DNA of 64,000 nucleotides, from the NCBI RefSeq assembly GCF_025567525.1, contig NZ_JAOQJY010000008.1:1-64000 (forward strand), given 5' to 3'. Shown one piece after another: positions 43,033-50,275 of this stretch. Under the pieces are notes generated by a model, which was given only the letters and a program-made list of their open reading frames with translations, ran no database searches and had not been told where the DNA came from. This stretch comes from Gallintestinimicrobium propionicum (lineage in GTDB: Bacteria > Bacillota > Clostridia > Lachnospirales > Lachnospiraceae). Position 1 is the stretch's first letter. Every line of letters starts with the position of its first letter. The translations under genes were made by a program, and so were the position numbers.

Positions 43033-43171
43033 TTCCTCTCATTTCTGCGCACGCTTTTTGCGCATGCCGAGTTTGTGTCAAGTGCGCGCAGACACAAATC
43101 TCGCGATTGAAAAATTTTATTCATGACAATAGAATGCTCGCAGAGCGTACATTCTATTGTTTTTCAATCTT
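43033..43171 (-). repeat. Intergenic repeat family A, copy 3 (between spoIIAA and spoIIAB)
   Basis: A 99-base family A unit split by a 40-base family C element at 43121-43160. Its 5' end overlaps the last codons of spoIIAA, and its 3' end gives spoIIAB its ribosome binding site. Without the inserted part it would be nearly identical to copy 2. Confidence 0.88.
43121..43160 (-). repeat. Hairpin repeat family C, copy 3, nested inside family A
   Basis: A 40-base hairpin (CAATAGAATG ... CATTCTATTG) placed exactly in the loop of the AT-rich hairpin of family A copy 3. Removing it restores the family A consensus. It is in the opposite orientation to C1 and C2. It supplies the stop codon TAG (43154-43156) of spoIIAA. 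Confidence 0.85.
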
Positions 43172-43486
43172 TTCTTCCTGATCTATCATCTCCACGATAT
43201 CGCCGATGCCCGACATTTCCAAAATTTTCCGGATGCGCCGGTTGGCGTGAATTACATACACCTTGCCTCCAAAACAGGAAATCTTGCGGTAACGCCCCGC
43301 CAGTACGCCGATGCCGGAGCTGTCCATAAATTTTGTGTCGGAAAAATCAAACACGATGTGGCTGACGCTGTTGTCCAACATCATGTGATCCGCCCTCCTG
43401 CAGATCACGCTGCAACTGTGGTGGTCGATTTCTTCCGGCAGGCGGATCATCAGATAGTGATCGATAATTTTATAATCCTCTTCCAT
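43154..43486 (-). CDS. spoIIAA: Anti-anti-sigma factor SpoIIAA
   Basis: STAS-domain protein of 110 residues that releases SigF when dephosphorylated. The phosphorylation site region is KFMDSSGIGVLAGRY, with Ser57 matching Ser58 of Bacillus SpoIIAA. The first gene of the spoIIA operon; AAAGGAG precedes the ATG. The last codons (KIEKQ, stop) are encoded by repeat A/C sequence: without the family C insertion the frame would end one codon earlier at TAA. I could not find a convincing SigH promoter in the 160 bases upstream. Confidence 0.95.
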   Translation of the reverse strand: MEEDYKIIDHYLMIRLPEEIDHHSCSVICRRADHMMLDNSVSHIVFDFSDTKFMDSSGIGVLAGRYRKISCFGGKVYVIHANRRIRKILEMSGIGDIVEMIDQEEKIEKQ

Positions 43487-43559
43487 GCTACTCTCCTTTT
43501 TCTATATAAATTTCGTGCAGGCACAAACGGCTTGGGAACCTTAACCTTGAAATAGCTAT

Positions 43560-43650
43560 CCCCGAATTGCCGCACGGCAATCTGCAAACATTCGGAATCC
43601 GTAGATAGCAAAAAGAGGACAAAAAGCCATTGTGCTTTTCATCCTCTTTC
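43560..43650 (-). terminator. Terminator after the TPR gene, and hairpin before spoIIAA
   Basis: On the minus strand GAGGATGAAAAGC - loop - GGCTTTTTGTCCTC followed by TTTTT (43610-43646) ends the upstream TPR gene. A second perfect inverted repeat ATTGCCG-tg-CGGCAAT (about 43566-43582) lies downstream of it, in the spoIIAA leader or promoter region, and could be an operator. Confidence 0.7.
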
Positions 43651-43677
43651 GTAAAATCCTTTTTAAATTGTCGCCTT

Positions 43678-45087
43678 TTAATTATCCAGCTGATCCAGCG
43701 CGCGCTGGGACTGGGTTGCTTTTTCCGTGTTCGGGAACAGTTCAATTACCTTCTGGTAGGTTTCCTTCGCCTGGCGCTTGTTGCCGTTGTCGCGATAGGA
43801 ATTTGCCAGCGCATAAAGCGCTTCACTGTTCGTCTCATCATAGGAAACCGCTTTCGTCAGGTTTTCAATCGCCGTCTCATAATCCCCGGAACGATATGCC
43901 TTGTAGCCGGTGTCATAATAGTTCGCTGCAAGATCTGTGCCGGTGTCCTGCAAAAGCTGCTGATAGAGCTTGCGCGCCGCCTCGGAGGTATCGCTGCTCT
44001 CCATCGCATCGCGGCTGATCTTGTCCACCGCTTCAGAAAGCGCTTCGATATCGTCCGGCGTCTCCATATAGACACTTGCCGCATTCAACAGCGCTTCTAC
44101 CGCGCTCATGCTGCCGTCCGCGCCGGACAGCTTGCCGTTCTGCGCCGTCAGCTCGTCATTTTCCTTAGTCAGCGTCTCTATCTGCTGATTTAAGCTGGAA
44201 ATCTCTGCATTTTTGCGGTCGGCTTCTTCCCCGACTGCTGTCAGCTTATTGTTTAACTCCGTCTGTGCGATCTGTACCCGCGCAGGCAGGATCAAAAACC
44301 AGGATACCGCTACGCCAACCGCAAGGCCTGCGAGCGTTCCCCACAGCCACCCGAAGTTCTTTTTCGGTTCTATCTGGCTGATCGGCTGAATAATCGTCTC
44401 ATTGCCGCTCTGGTATTTGACGACTTCCTCATCCTTTCCCTGTTTGCGGGCGAATCTCCCGTCGTCATCGGTTTTTAACGCAATGTCCACTTCATGCATA
44501 TACCGAAGTGCCATCGTATTTGCGCAGTCGATCCGCAGGCAGCGGGTCAGCTCCTTGCGGGCTTTCTCCCAGTCCGCCGCATCCATGTACAAAAGCGCCA
44601 AAAGCAGATGTGCCTGTACAAAATTCGGATGGTCGGAAAGCACCTTTTTCAACTGAATTCTCGCCAGATCCTTGCTGTCCTGATAACAGTAGTTGAGCGC
44701 CTGATTATATTTCCGGCTCATCTGTGCAAACTCTTCCAGCTGCGTCGGGCTCTTCTGTACAGCGTTGATGTAATCATCCGCGATATTTTTCTCCGGGCGG
44801 AGGTTTTTGCTGATGACCCATTCACTCAGCGCCGGAACGGTCTCGCCCATTTCAAAATAAATCAATCCCAGGAGGTTTCTCGCCTCGATATGATATTTGT
44901 TGAATTTCAACGACAGCTTCAGACTCTCGATCGCACCGGAAAGATCCCGGACACCGGCTTTATCCAGACCGTCATTATAATAATAATTGGAAATGCTCAG
45001 AAGCTTCTTATATCTCGAAACATCTGCCCCGCAGTTCGTGCAGAAATTCTTTTCTGTCAGATCTGCTCCACAATTATAGCACTGCAT
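43678..45087 (-). CDS. TPR protein with N-terminal zinc ribbon and one membrane helix
   Basis: A 469-residue protein. Residues 1-24 form a zinc ribbon (CYNCGADLTEKNFCTNCGAD: two CxxC pairs). TPR-like helical repeats follow (about 30-200). One membrane helix is at about 248-270 (WLWGTLAGLAVGVAVSWFLIL), then a coiled coil (about 275-320), then further TPRs at the C-terminus (about 375-465; AYRSGDYETAIENLTKAVSY). The part after the helix is probably outside the cell. Function is unknown; such proteins are common in Lachnospiraceae and may be assembly scaffolds. It starts 12 bases after a 55-residue gene on the same strand. Confidence 0.75.
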   Translation of the reverse strand: MQCYNCGADLTEKNFCTNCGADVSRYKKLLSISNYYYNDGLDKAGVRDLSGAIESLKLSLKFNKYHIEARNLLGLIYFEMGETVPALSEWVISKNLRPEKNIADDYINAVQKSPTQLEEFAQMSRKYNQALNYCYQDSKDLARIQLKKVLSDHPNFVQAHLLLALLYMDAADWEKARKELTRCLRIDCANTMALRYMHEVDIALKTDDDGRFARKQGKDEEVVKYQSGNETIIQPISQIEPKKNFGWLWGTLAGLAVGVAVSWFLILPARVQIAQTELNNKLTAVGEEADRKNAEISSLNQQIETLTKENDELTAQNGKLSGADGSMSAVEALLNAASVYMETPDDIEALSEAVDKISRDAMESSDTSEAARKLYQQLLQDTGTDLAANYYDTGYKAYRSGDYETAIENLTKAVSYDETNSEALYALANSYRDNGNKRQAKETYQKVIELFPNTEKATQSQRALDQLDN

Positions 45088-45099
45088 ATATTTGCTCCT

Positions 45100-45267
45100 T
45101 TACTCTTTCTTCCCGGCGGCATCGGCCATTTCTTTTTCCTGCTCTTTGACCATGTCTATCAGAATATCCGTAAAGTCTGTCATATTGTGGTTTATAATCA
45201 CATCCTCCGCCTCATCGATTTCAAGGCTGGGATGGAACTTTTTCAATTCTTCTTCAAAGTTGATCAT
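45100..45267 (-). CDS. Small acidic protein (55 residues) upstream of the TPR gene
   Basis: Begins MINFEEELKKFHPSLEIDEA and ends with a Glu/Lys-rich helix. A GGAGG lies 6 bases before the ATG at 45267; an ATG two codons earlier directly abuts the GGAGG and is unlikely to be used. The gene ends 12 bases before the TPR gene start, and its 3' end holds that gene's AAAGGAG. I recall similar short proteins beside such TPR genes in related bacteria, but I do not know a function. No signal peptide or membrane helix. Confidence 0.7.
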   Translation of the reverse strand: MINFEEELKKFHPSLEIDEAEDVIINHNMTDFTDILIDMVKEQEKEMADAAGKKE

Positions 45268-45460
45268 GCGCATCCTCCCGCTTATCTGCTCTTATCCTCA
45301 TGGATTCAATACCATTATAATACGCAGGGCACACAAAAAAATCAATCTAATTTTTCCGGAAATTCAGGAAAGCACTTCGCATTTTCGCGTTTTTCCGTCA
45401 GAAACTGCGGACATGCTGCAATCCCGACCGGTTTACAGGAATGCAGCGTTGCATGAACAA

Positions 45461-45505
45461 AAACAGAGCGGCTCTGCTTTTGTTACAAAACCGCCCTGCA
45501 CTTTC
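45461..45505 (-). terminator. Terminator after valS
   Basis: On the minus strand AGGGCGG ... CCGCTCT pairs and is followed by GTTTTTG. The rest of the 297 bases between the small acidic gene and valS shows nothing recognisable beyond AT-rich spacer. Confidence 0.65.
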
Positions 45506-45564
45506 CTATTAATAAAAAACTTAATAAGAAAACCATATTTCGCTGAAAGCATGCATCTTCCCGC

Positions 45565-48228
45565 TTACTTGCGCAGCTGACCTAACCGTTCTTTTACCTG
45601 TTCCATCATCTGCGTGTATTTTTCCAGCTTGCCGCGCTCTTCTGCGATCTTGCTTTCCGGTGCCTTGCTCATGAAACGCTCGTTGTGCAGCATGCCATTT
45701 ACTCTGGAAAGCTCGCCCTCGAGGCGCTTCTCTTCTTTTTCCAGACGCTCGATCTCTTTTGCAAGATCAACCAGCTCTGCAAATGGAATGTAAAGCGTTG
45801 CGTTCGGGATCACAACGGATACCGCGTCCTCTGCGATGCCTGTCTTGTCCGCCTGGCAGGTCACATCGGATGCGCTCGCCAGGGATGCAAAGAACAGCTT
45901 GCCCTCCTCAAAGGTATTTTGCAGCTCTTTCTGGTCGCTTACCACATAAACATGGGCTTTTCTGGAAGGCAGAACGTTCATGCTGGTACGGACGTTGCGG
46001 ACGCCGCGGACAGCTTCCTTGAGGATTTCAATCTCCTGCTCTTCTTTCTCGAAGTGTCTCTCTTGCTGATAAACCGGCCAGGAGGAAATCATGATGGATT
46101 CCTCTTCGGACTGCAGGGTGCAGAAGATTTCTTCAGTAATAAAAGGCATATACGGATGCAGAAGTTTTAAAGCGTCGATCAGGACAGTTTTTAACGTCCA
46201 CAGTGCAGCGTTCTGGCTGTCGGCATCGTCCGTCGCATACAGACGGGGTTTTACCATCTCAATATACCAGTCGCAGAATTCATCCCAGATAAAGTCATAA
46301 ACCTTCTGTACGGCAACACCCAGCTCGAAGTTTTCCATGTTGTCGGTCACTTCTTTTACGACGTTATTCAGACGGGAGAGAATCCACTTATCGGCAGGCT
46401 CCAGATACGCAGACGCATCCGCAGGAACTTCCTTGCCTTCCATATTCATCAGGATGAAACGGGATGCGTTCCATACCTTGTTTGCAAAGTTTCTGTTCGC
46501 TTCTACACGCTCCATGTAGAAACGCATGTCGTTGCCGGGCGCATTGCCGGTGATCAGCGTCAGGCGCAGTGCGTCCGCACCGTATTTGTCGATGATTTCC
46601 AGCGGATCGATACCGTTTCCGAGGGATTTGCTCATCTTGCGTCCCTGAGAGTCTCTTACAAGTCCGTGGAACAGTACTGTTTTAAACGGCTTTTCGCCCA
46701 TCTGCTCATATCCGGAGAAAATCATACGGATAACCCAGAAGAAAATGATATCGTAACCAGTTACAAGCACATCAGTCGGATAGAAATATTCCAGCTCCTT
46801 CGTCTTTTCCGGCCAGCCGAGGGTGGAGAAGGGCCACAGTGCGGAAGAAAACCAGGTATCCAGCGTATCGGGATCCTGTGTAAAATGTGTGCCGCCGCAC
46901 TTCGGACAAACAGTCGGCTCGGTGCGCGCTACCACGGTTTCGCCGCAGGAATCGCAGTAATAAGCCGGAATTCTGTGTCCCCACCACAGCTGTCTGGAAA
47001 TACACCAGTCTTTGATGTTGTCCGTCCAGTTGAAGTAGGTCTTTTCCATGCGTTCCGGAATCAGACGGATTTCCTTCTCCTGAACTGCTTTTACTGCGGG
47101 CTTGATCAGCTCGTCCATCTTTACAAACCACTGCTTTTTGATCATAGGCTCGATGGTCGTACCGCAGCGGTCATGGGTGCCGACATTATGGCTGTAGTCT
47201 TCGATCCGGACTAACAGACCCATATCATCTAATTCCTTCACAATGGCTTTTCTCGCTTCATAGCGATCCATGCCTTCGAACTTACCGCCTTTTTCATTGA
47301 TAGTTGCATCATCATTTAAGATATTAATCTGCTCCAGGTTATGACGTTTTCCTACCTCAAAGTCATTCGGGTCATGTGCCGGAGTGATCTTTACAACGCC
47401 GGTACCAAATTCCATATCTACATAGGAATCCGCAACGATCGGAATCTGACGGTTTACAATCGGCAGCAGAACCTTTCTGCCAACCAGATGCTGATAACGC
47501 TCGTCGGACGGGTTAACTGCAACCGCACTATCGCCCAGCATGGTTTCCGGACGGGTGGTCGCAAATTCCAGAAATTCTGTCGTGCTTACCTCTCCGTTTT
47601 CATCGATCAGCGGATATTTGATATGCCAGAAATGACCAGCCTGTTCTTCGTATACAACCTCTGCATCAGAAATAGAAGTTTTGCAGACAGGACACCAGTT
47701 GCCGATTCTGTTTCCTTTATAAATCCAGCCTTTTTCATGCATGCGGCAGAATACTTCTGTAACAGCCTGATTGCTGCCTTCGTCCATCGTGAAACGGAGT
47801 CTGTCCCAGTCACAGGAGGAGCCCAGCTTCTTTAACTGATTGATGATTCTCCCACCGTATTCCTCTTTCCATTCCCAGGCGCGCTTTAAAAATCCTTCTC
47901 TGCCGAGGTCACGCTTATCGATGCCTTCTTTTTTGAGGGTCTCGATAATTTTAACCTCTGTTGCAATGCTTGCATGGTCTGTTCCGGGCTGCCAGAGCGC
48001 ATTATATCCCTGCATTCTCTTAAAACGGATCAGAATATCCTGCATGGTATTGTCCAGCGCGTGCCCCATATGCAGCTGTCCTGTGATATTCGGGGGCGGA
48101 ATGACGATGGTAAACGGTTTCTTGCTCTCGTCTACTTCCGCATGAAAATATTTCTTATCCAGCCATTTCTGGTACAGACGATCCTCAATGCCATGGGGAT
48201 CATAGGTTTTTGCCAGTTCCTTGCTCAT
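45565..48228 (-). CDS. valS: Valyl-tRNA synthetase
   Basis: Charges tRNA-Val. The 887-residue class I enzyme has the HIGH-type HMGH (53-56, in PPPNITGQLHMGHAL), KMSKSLGNG, the editing domain (FATTRPETMLGDSAVAVNP), the zinc-like CPVCKTS and CPKCGGTH knuckles, and a C-terminal coiled coil (IERLEKEEKRLEGEL). The ATG at 48228 is used because GGAGGAAACA precedes it; an ATG 18 bases upstream contains that site. It is controlled by a T-box leader, with a family B repeat placed between leader and gene. Confidence 0.97.
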   Translation of the reverse strand: MSKELAKTYDPHGIEDRLYQKWLDKKYFHAEVDESKKPFTIVIPPPNITGQLHMGHALDNTMQDILIRFKRMQGYNALWQPGTDHASIATEVKIIETLKKEGIDKRDLGREGFLKRAWEWKEEYGGRIINQLKKLGSSCDWDRLRFTMDEGSNQAVTEVFCRMHEKGWIYKGNRIGNWCPVCKTSISDAEVVYEEQAGHFWHIKYPLIDENGEVSTTEFLEFATTRPETMLGDSAVAVNPSDERYQHLVGRKVLLPIVNRQIPIVADSYVDMEFGTGVVKITPAHDPNDFEVGKRHNLEQINILNDDATINEKGGKFEGMDRYEARKAIVKELDDMGLLVRIEDYSHNVGTHDRCGTTIEPMIKKQWFVKMDELIKPAVKAVQEKEIRLIPERMEKTYFNWTDNIKDWCISRQLWWGHRIPAYYCDSCGETVVARTEPTVCPKCGGTHFTQDPDTLDTWFSSALWPFSTLGWPEKTKELEYFYPTDVLVTGYDIIFFWVIRMIFSGYEQMGEKPFKTVLFHGLVRDSQGRKMSKSLGNGIDPLEIIDKYGADALRLTLITGNAPGNDMRFYMERVEANRNFANKVWNASRFILMNMEGKEVPADASAYLEPADKWILSRLNNVVKEVTDNMENFELGVAVQKVYDFIWDEFCDWYIEMVKPRLYATDDADSQNAALWTLKTVLIDALKLLHPYMPFITEEIFCTLQSEEESIMISSWPVYQQERHFEKEEQEIEILKEAVRGVRNVRTSMNVLPSRKAHVYVVSDQKELQNTFEEGKLFFASLASASDVTCQADKTGIAEDAVSVVIPNATLYIPFAELVDLAKEIERLEKEEKRLEGELSRVNGMLHNERFMSKAPESKIAEERGKLEKYTQMMEQVKERLGQLRK

Positions 48229-48308
48229 TGTTTCCTCCATTTTCATTTTTGCCGCTATAGGGCTTTGGGACGCCGAGAGAAAAAATCAGAAATCCTGCGA
48301 ATGAAAAA

Positions 48309-48433
48309 GAATGTGCCTTGGCACATTCTCGCGCCGAGGCGCGGTTGCTTCGGCAACCATCTACCCTTGCGCCGAGTGCGCATCCTCGCGGAGCTTTTTT
48401 TATCATATGGAAACGAAGTTTCCTATACGATAA
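48309..48433 (+). repeat. Intergenic repeat family B, copy 5 (between T-box terminator and valS)
   Basis: Full unit, same orientation as the others. Read in the direction of valS it lies right after the T-box terminator and ends in the hairpin GAATGTGCC-aa-GGCACATTC followed by TTTTTC, about 80 bases before the start codon. It is therefore part of the valS mRNA whenever the T-box allows read-through. Confidence 0.9.
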
Positions 48434-48757
48434 AAAAACGCCCTTCGACAGAAAACTCTGTCAAAGGGCGTCTGAATCCAAACGCGGTACCACCTTTGTT
48501 TTCCGGAAAAACTGATCTGCTGCAGAGACTGCGCCGCCAGCTGTTTCGGAATCTTGTCGCGGTCATTCCTCTAGAACCGCTGTCCGATAACGGGGACTAC
48601 CGTGAAAGCTTACCACGCAGCTGCGCATTCAGCTCTCCGATTCCAAAGCCACATTCCGTTCTCCTTTGCTCAGGTCTCCTTTCAGCGATCCGGGACCCTC
48701 TCTGTCAGCCGGGTAAACGTACTCTTCTTCTTCCTCATCTTTGTCCGTGTACTATGT
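48432..48757 (-). ncRNA. T-box leader of valS
   Basis: The T-box core AAAGGTGGTACCGCG lies at about 48483-48497 on the minus strand. It is followed by the terminator ACGCCCTTTGACAGAG / CTGTCGAAGGGCGT plus seven T (48432-48471). About 260 bases of structured Stem I/II/III sequence come before it, including AGAGAGG and GCTGAAAGGAGACC elements. The valS gene downstream implies tRNA-Val as ligand. The specifier codon was not fixed with certainty; a GTG within GGAATGTGGC is one candidate. Confidence 0.92.
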
Positions 48758-48759
48758 AC

Positions 48760-48788
48760 ACTATAGGGAAGAATTAAATTTTTGTCAA
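48760..48788 (-). promoter_or_regulatory. valS / T-box promoter
   Basis: TTGACA (48783-48788) and TATAGT (48760-48765) on the minus strand with a 17-base spacer, immediately before the T-box leader. Confidence 0.85.
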
Positions 48789-48803
48789 GAATATTTTTTG
48801 CAA

Positions 48804-48831
48804 TTGCAATAAATTTGCGTCGTGCTATAAT
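48804..48831 (+). promoter_or_regulatory. trkA-trkH promoter and leader hairpin
   Basis: TTGCAA (48804-48809) and TATAAT (48826-48831) are separated by 16 bases. The 75-base leader holds a hairpin GGAGTAG / CTGCTCC (about 48847-48867). It is too short to be a known c-di-AMP riboswitch and I do not assign it. Confidence 0.65.
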
Positions 48832-48907
48832 GAGTGCTAGTGAGTGGGAGTAGTCCCTATCTGCTCCTTACACACGACGAATAACAAGTTCAAAAGATGA
48901 GGCTAAC

Positions 48908-50266
48908 ATGAAAATTATTATTATTGGCTGCGGCAAGGTCGGCCTGACACTGGCGGAACTGCTTTCCGCTGAAAAACACGATGTCGTACTGATAGATGAA
49001 TCCTCCCAGAAGCTCTCCTCCATCCCGGAAGAGCTGGATGCTCTGCGCATTCTTGGAAACGGTGCCAGCGTCAATATCCAGCAGGAGGCAGGCGTTGAAG
49101 AAGCCGATCTGTTAATTGCAGTGACCGGTTCCGACGAATTAAACCTGCTCTGCTGCCTGATTGCCAAAAAGGCGGGCAACTGCCATACCATCGCCCGCGT
49201 CCGCAATCCGATTTATAATAAGGAAATCGGATTCATCAAGGAAAAGCTCGGCATCTCCATGATTATCAATCCAGAGCTGACCGCTGCAACGGAAATTTCC
49301 CGTCTGCTGCGTTTTCCCTCCGCGATCAAGATCGACACCTTTGCAAAAGGACGCGTGGAGCTGTTAAAATTCCGCATCAAACCGGAGTTTCACTTAAATA
49401 ACATGCCGGTCAGCCAGATCGGCTCCCATACAAACAGCGATATTTTAATCTGCGCTGTAGAGCGCGGCGACTTGATCGCGATCCCGGATGGTAATTTTAT
49501 CCTGCGGGACAACGATCTCTTGTCCATCATCGCTTCCCCGCAGAATGCCTCCACCTTTTTCAAGCACATCGGCTTTAAAACCGGTCAGGTCAAAAACGCG
49601 ATGATCGTCGGCGGCGGAAAGCTCGGCTATTACACAGCAAACCTCCTGCAGACGATGAATATCAACGTCCGCATCGTGGAAAATAACCGCGACCGCTGCG
49701 AACAGCTGAGCGTGCTTTTACCTGATTCCACCATCATCTATGGAGACGGAACGGACAAGCAGCTGCTGTTGGAAGAAGGTCTTTCCGAAGCGGAATCCTT
49801 TTTGACCTTAACCGGTCTGGATGAGGAGAATATCCTGCTCTCTCTGTTCGCCAAGGCAAACTCCAACGCAAAACTCATCACAAAGGTGACAAAAATCGCC
49901 TTTACCGAGATTATCAACAACCTCGATATCGGCAGCGTCATTTATCCTAAGCATCTGACGGCAGACTATATTTTACAGTATGTCCGCGCGATGTCCAATT
50001 CCATCGGCAGTAACGTCGAGACGCTGTATCAAATTCTGGACGGACGCGCAGAGGCGCTGGAATTTGCCATCCATGATACCTCTGCCGTCACGGATATTCC
50101 GCTGGCAGAGCTGAAATTAAAGTCCAACCTGCTGATCGGCAGCATCAACCGAAAGGGTAAAACCTGGATTCCCCGTGGTCAGGATACGATCCAGGTCGGT
50201 GACACTGTCATCATCGTTACCACTCAGAAAGGTCTCGGCGATATCCTGGATATCCTGAGAAAATAG
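48908..50266 (+). CDS. trkA: Trk potassium transporter regulatory subunit TrkA
   Basis: Cytoplasmic gating subunit of 452 residues with two RCK halves. The first NAD-binding domain begins MKIIIIGCGKVGLTLAELL, the second at about 232 (AMIVGGGKLGYYTANLL), and each is followed by a TrkA-C domain (second one ends VGDTVIIVTTQKGLGDI). The doubled form is typical of TrkA paired with TrkH. GATGAGG precedes the ATG, and trkH follows after 9 bases. Confidence 0.96.
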   Translation: MKIIIIGCGKVGLTLAELLSAEKHDVVLIDESSQKLSSIPEELDALRILGNGASVNIQQEAGVEEADLLIAVTGSDELNLLCCLIAKKAGNCHTIARVRNPIYNKEIGFIKEKLGISMIINPELTAATEISRLLRFPSAIKIDTFAKGRVELLKFRIKPEFHLNNMPVSQIGSHTNSDILICAVERGDLIAIPDGNFILRDNDLLSIIASPQNASTFFKHIGFKTGQVKNAMIVGGGKLGYYTANLLQTMNINVRIVENNRDRCEQLSVLLPDSTIIYGDGTDKQLLLEEGLSEAESFLTLTGLDEENILLSLFAKANSNAKLITKVTKIAFTEIINNLDIGSVIYPKHLTADYILQYVRAMSNSIGSNVETLYQILDGRAEALEFAIHDTSAVTDIPLAELKLKSNLLIGSINRKGKTWIPRGQDTIQVGDTVIIVTTQKGLGDILDILRK

Positions 50267-50275
50267 GTACGCCCG

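Noticed and set aside
43487..43677. SigH promoter of the spoIIA operon
   Set aside because: Expected from Bacillus biology, but no AGGA-type -35 at the right distance from a GAAT-type -10 was found.
16782..48433. Families A, B and C as CRISPR or as insertion sequences
   Set aside because: Copies are dispersed, not arrayed with spacers, and no transposase or cas gene is present in the window.
48832..48907. Manganese (yybP-ykoY) or c-di-AMP riboswitch in the trkA leader
   Set aside because: A GGGAGTAG sequence was noticed, but the leader is only about 75 bases and lacks the other conserved parts of either class.
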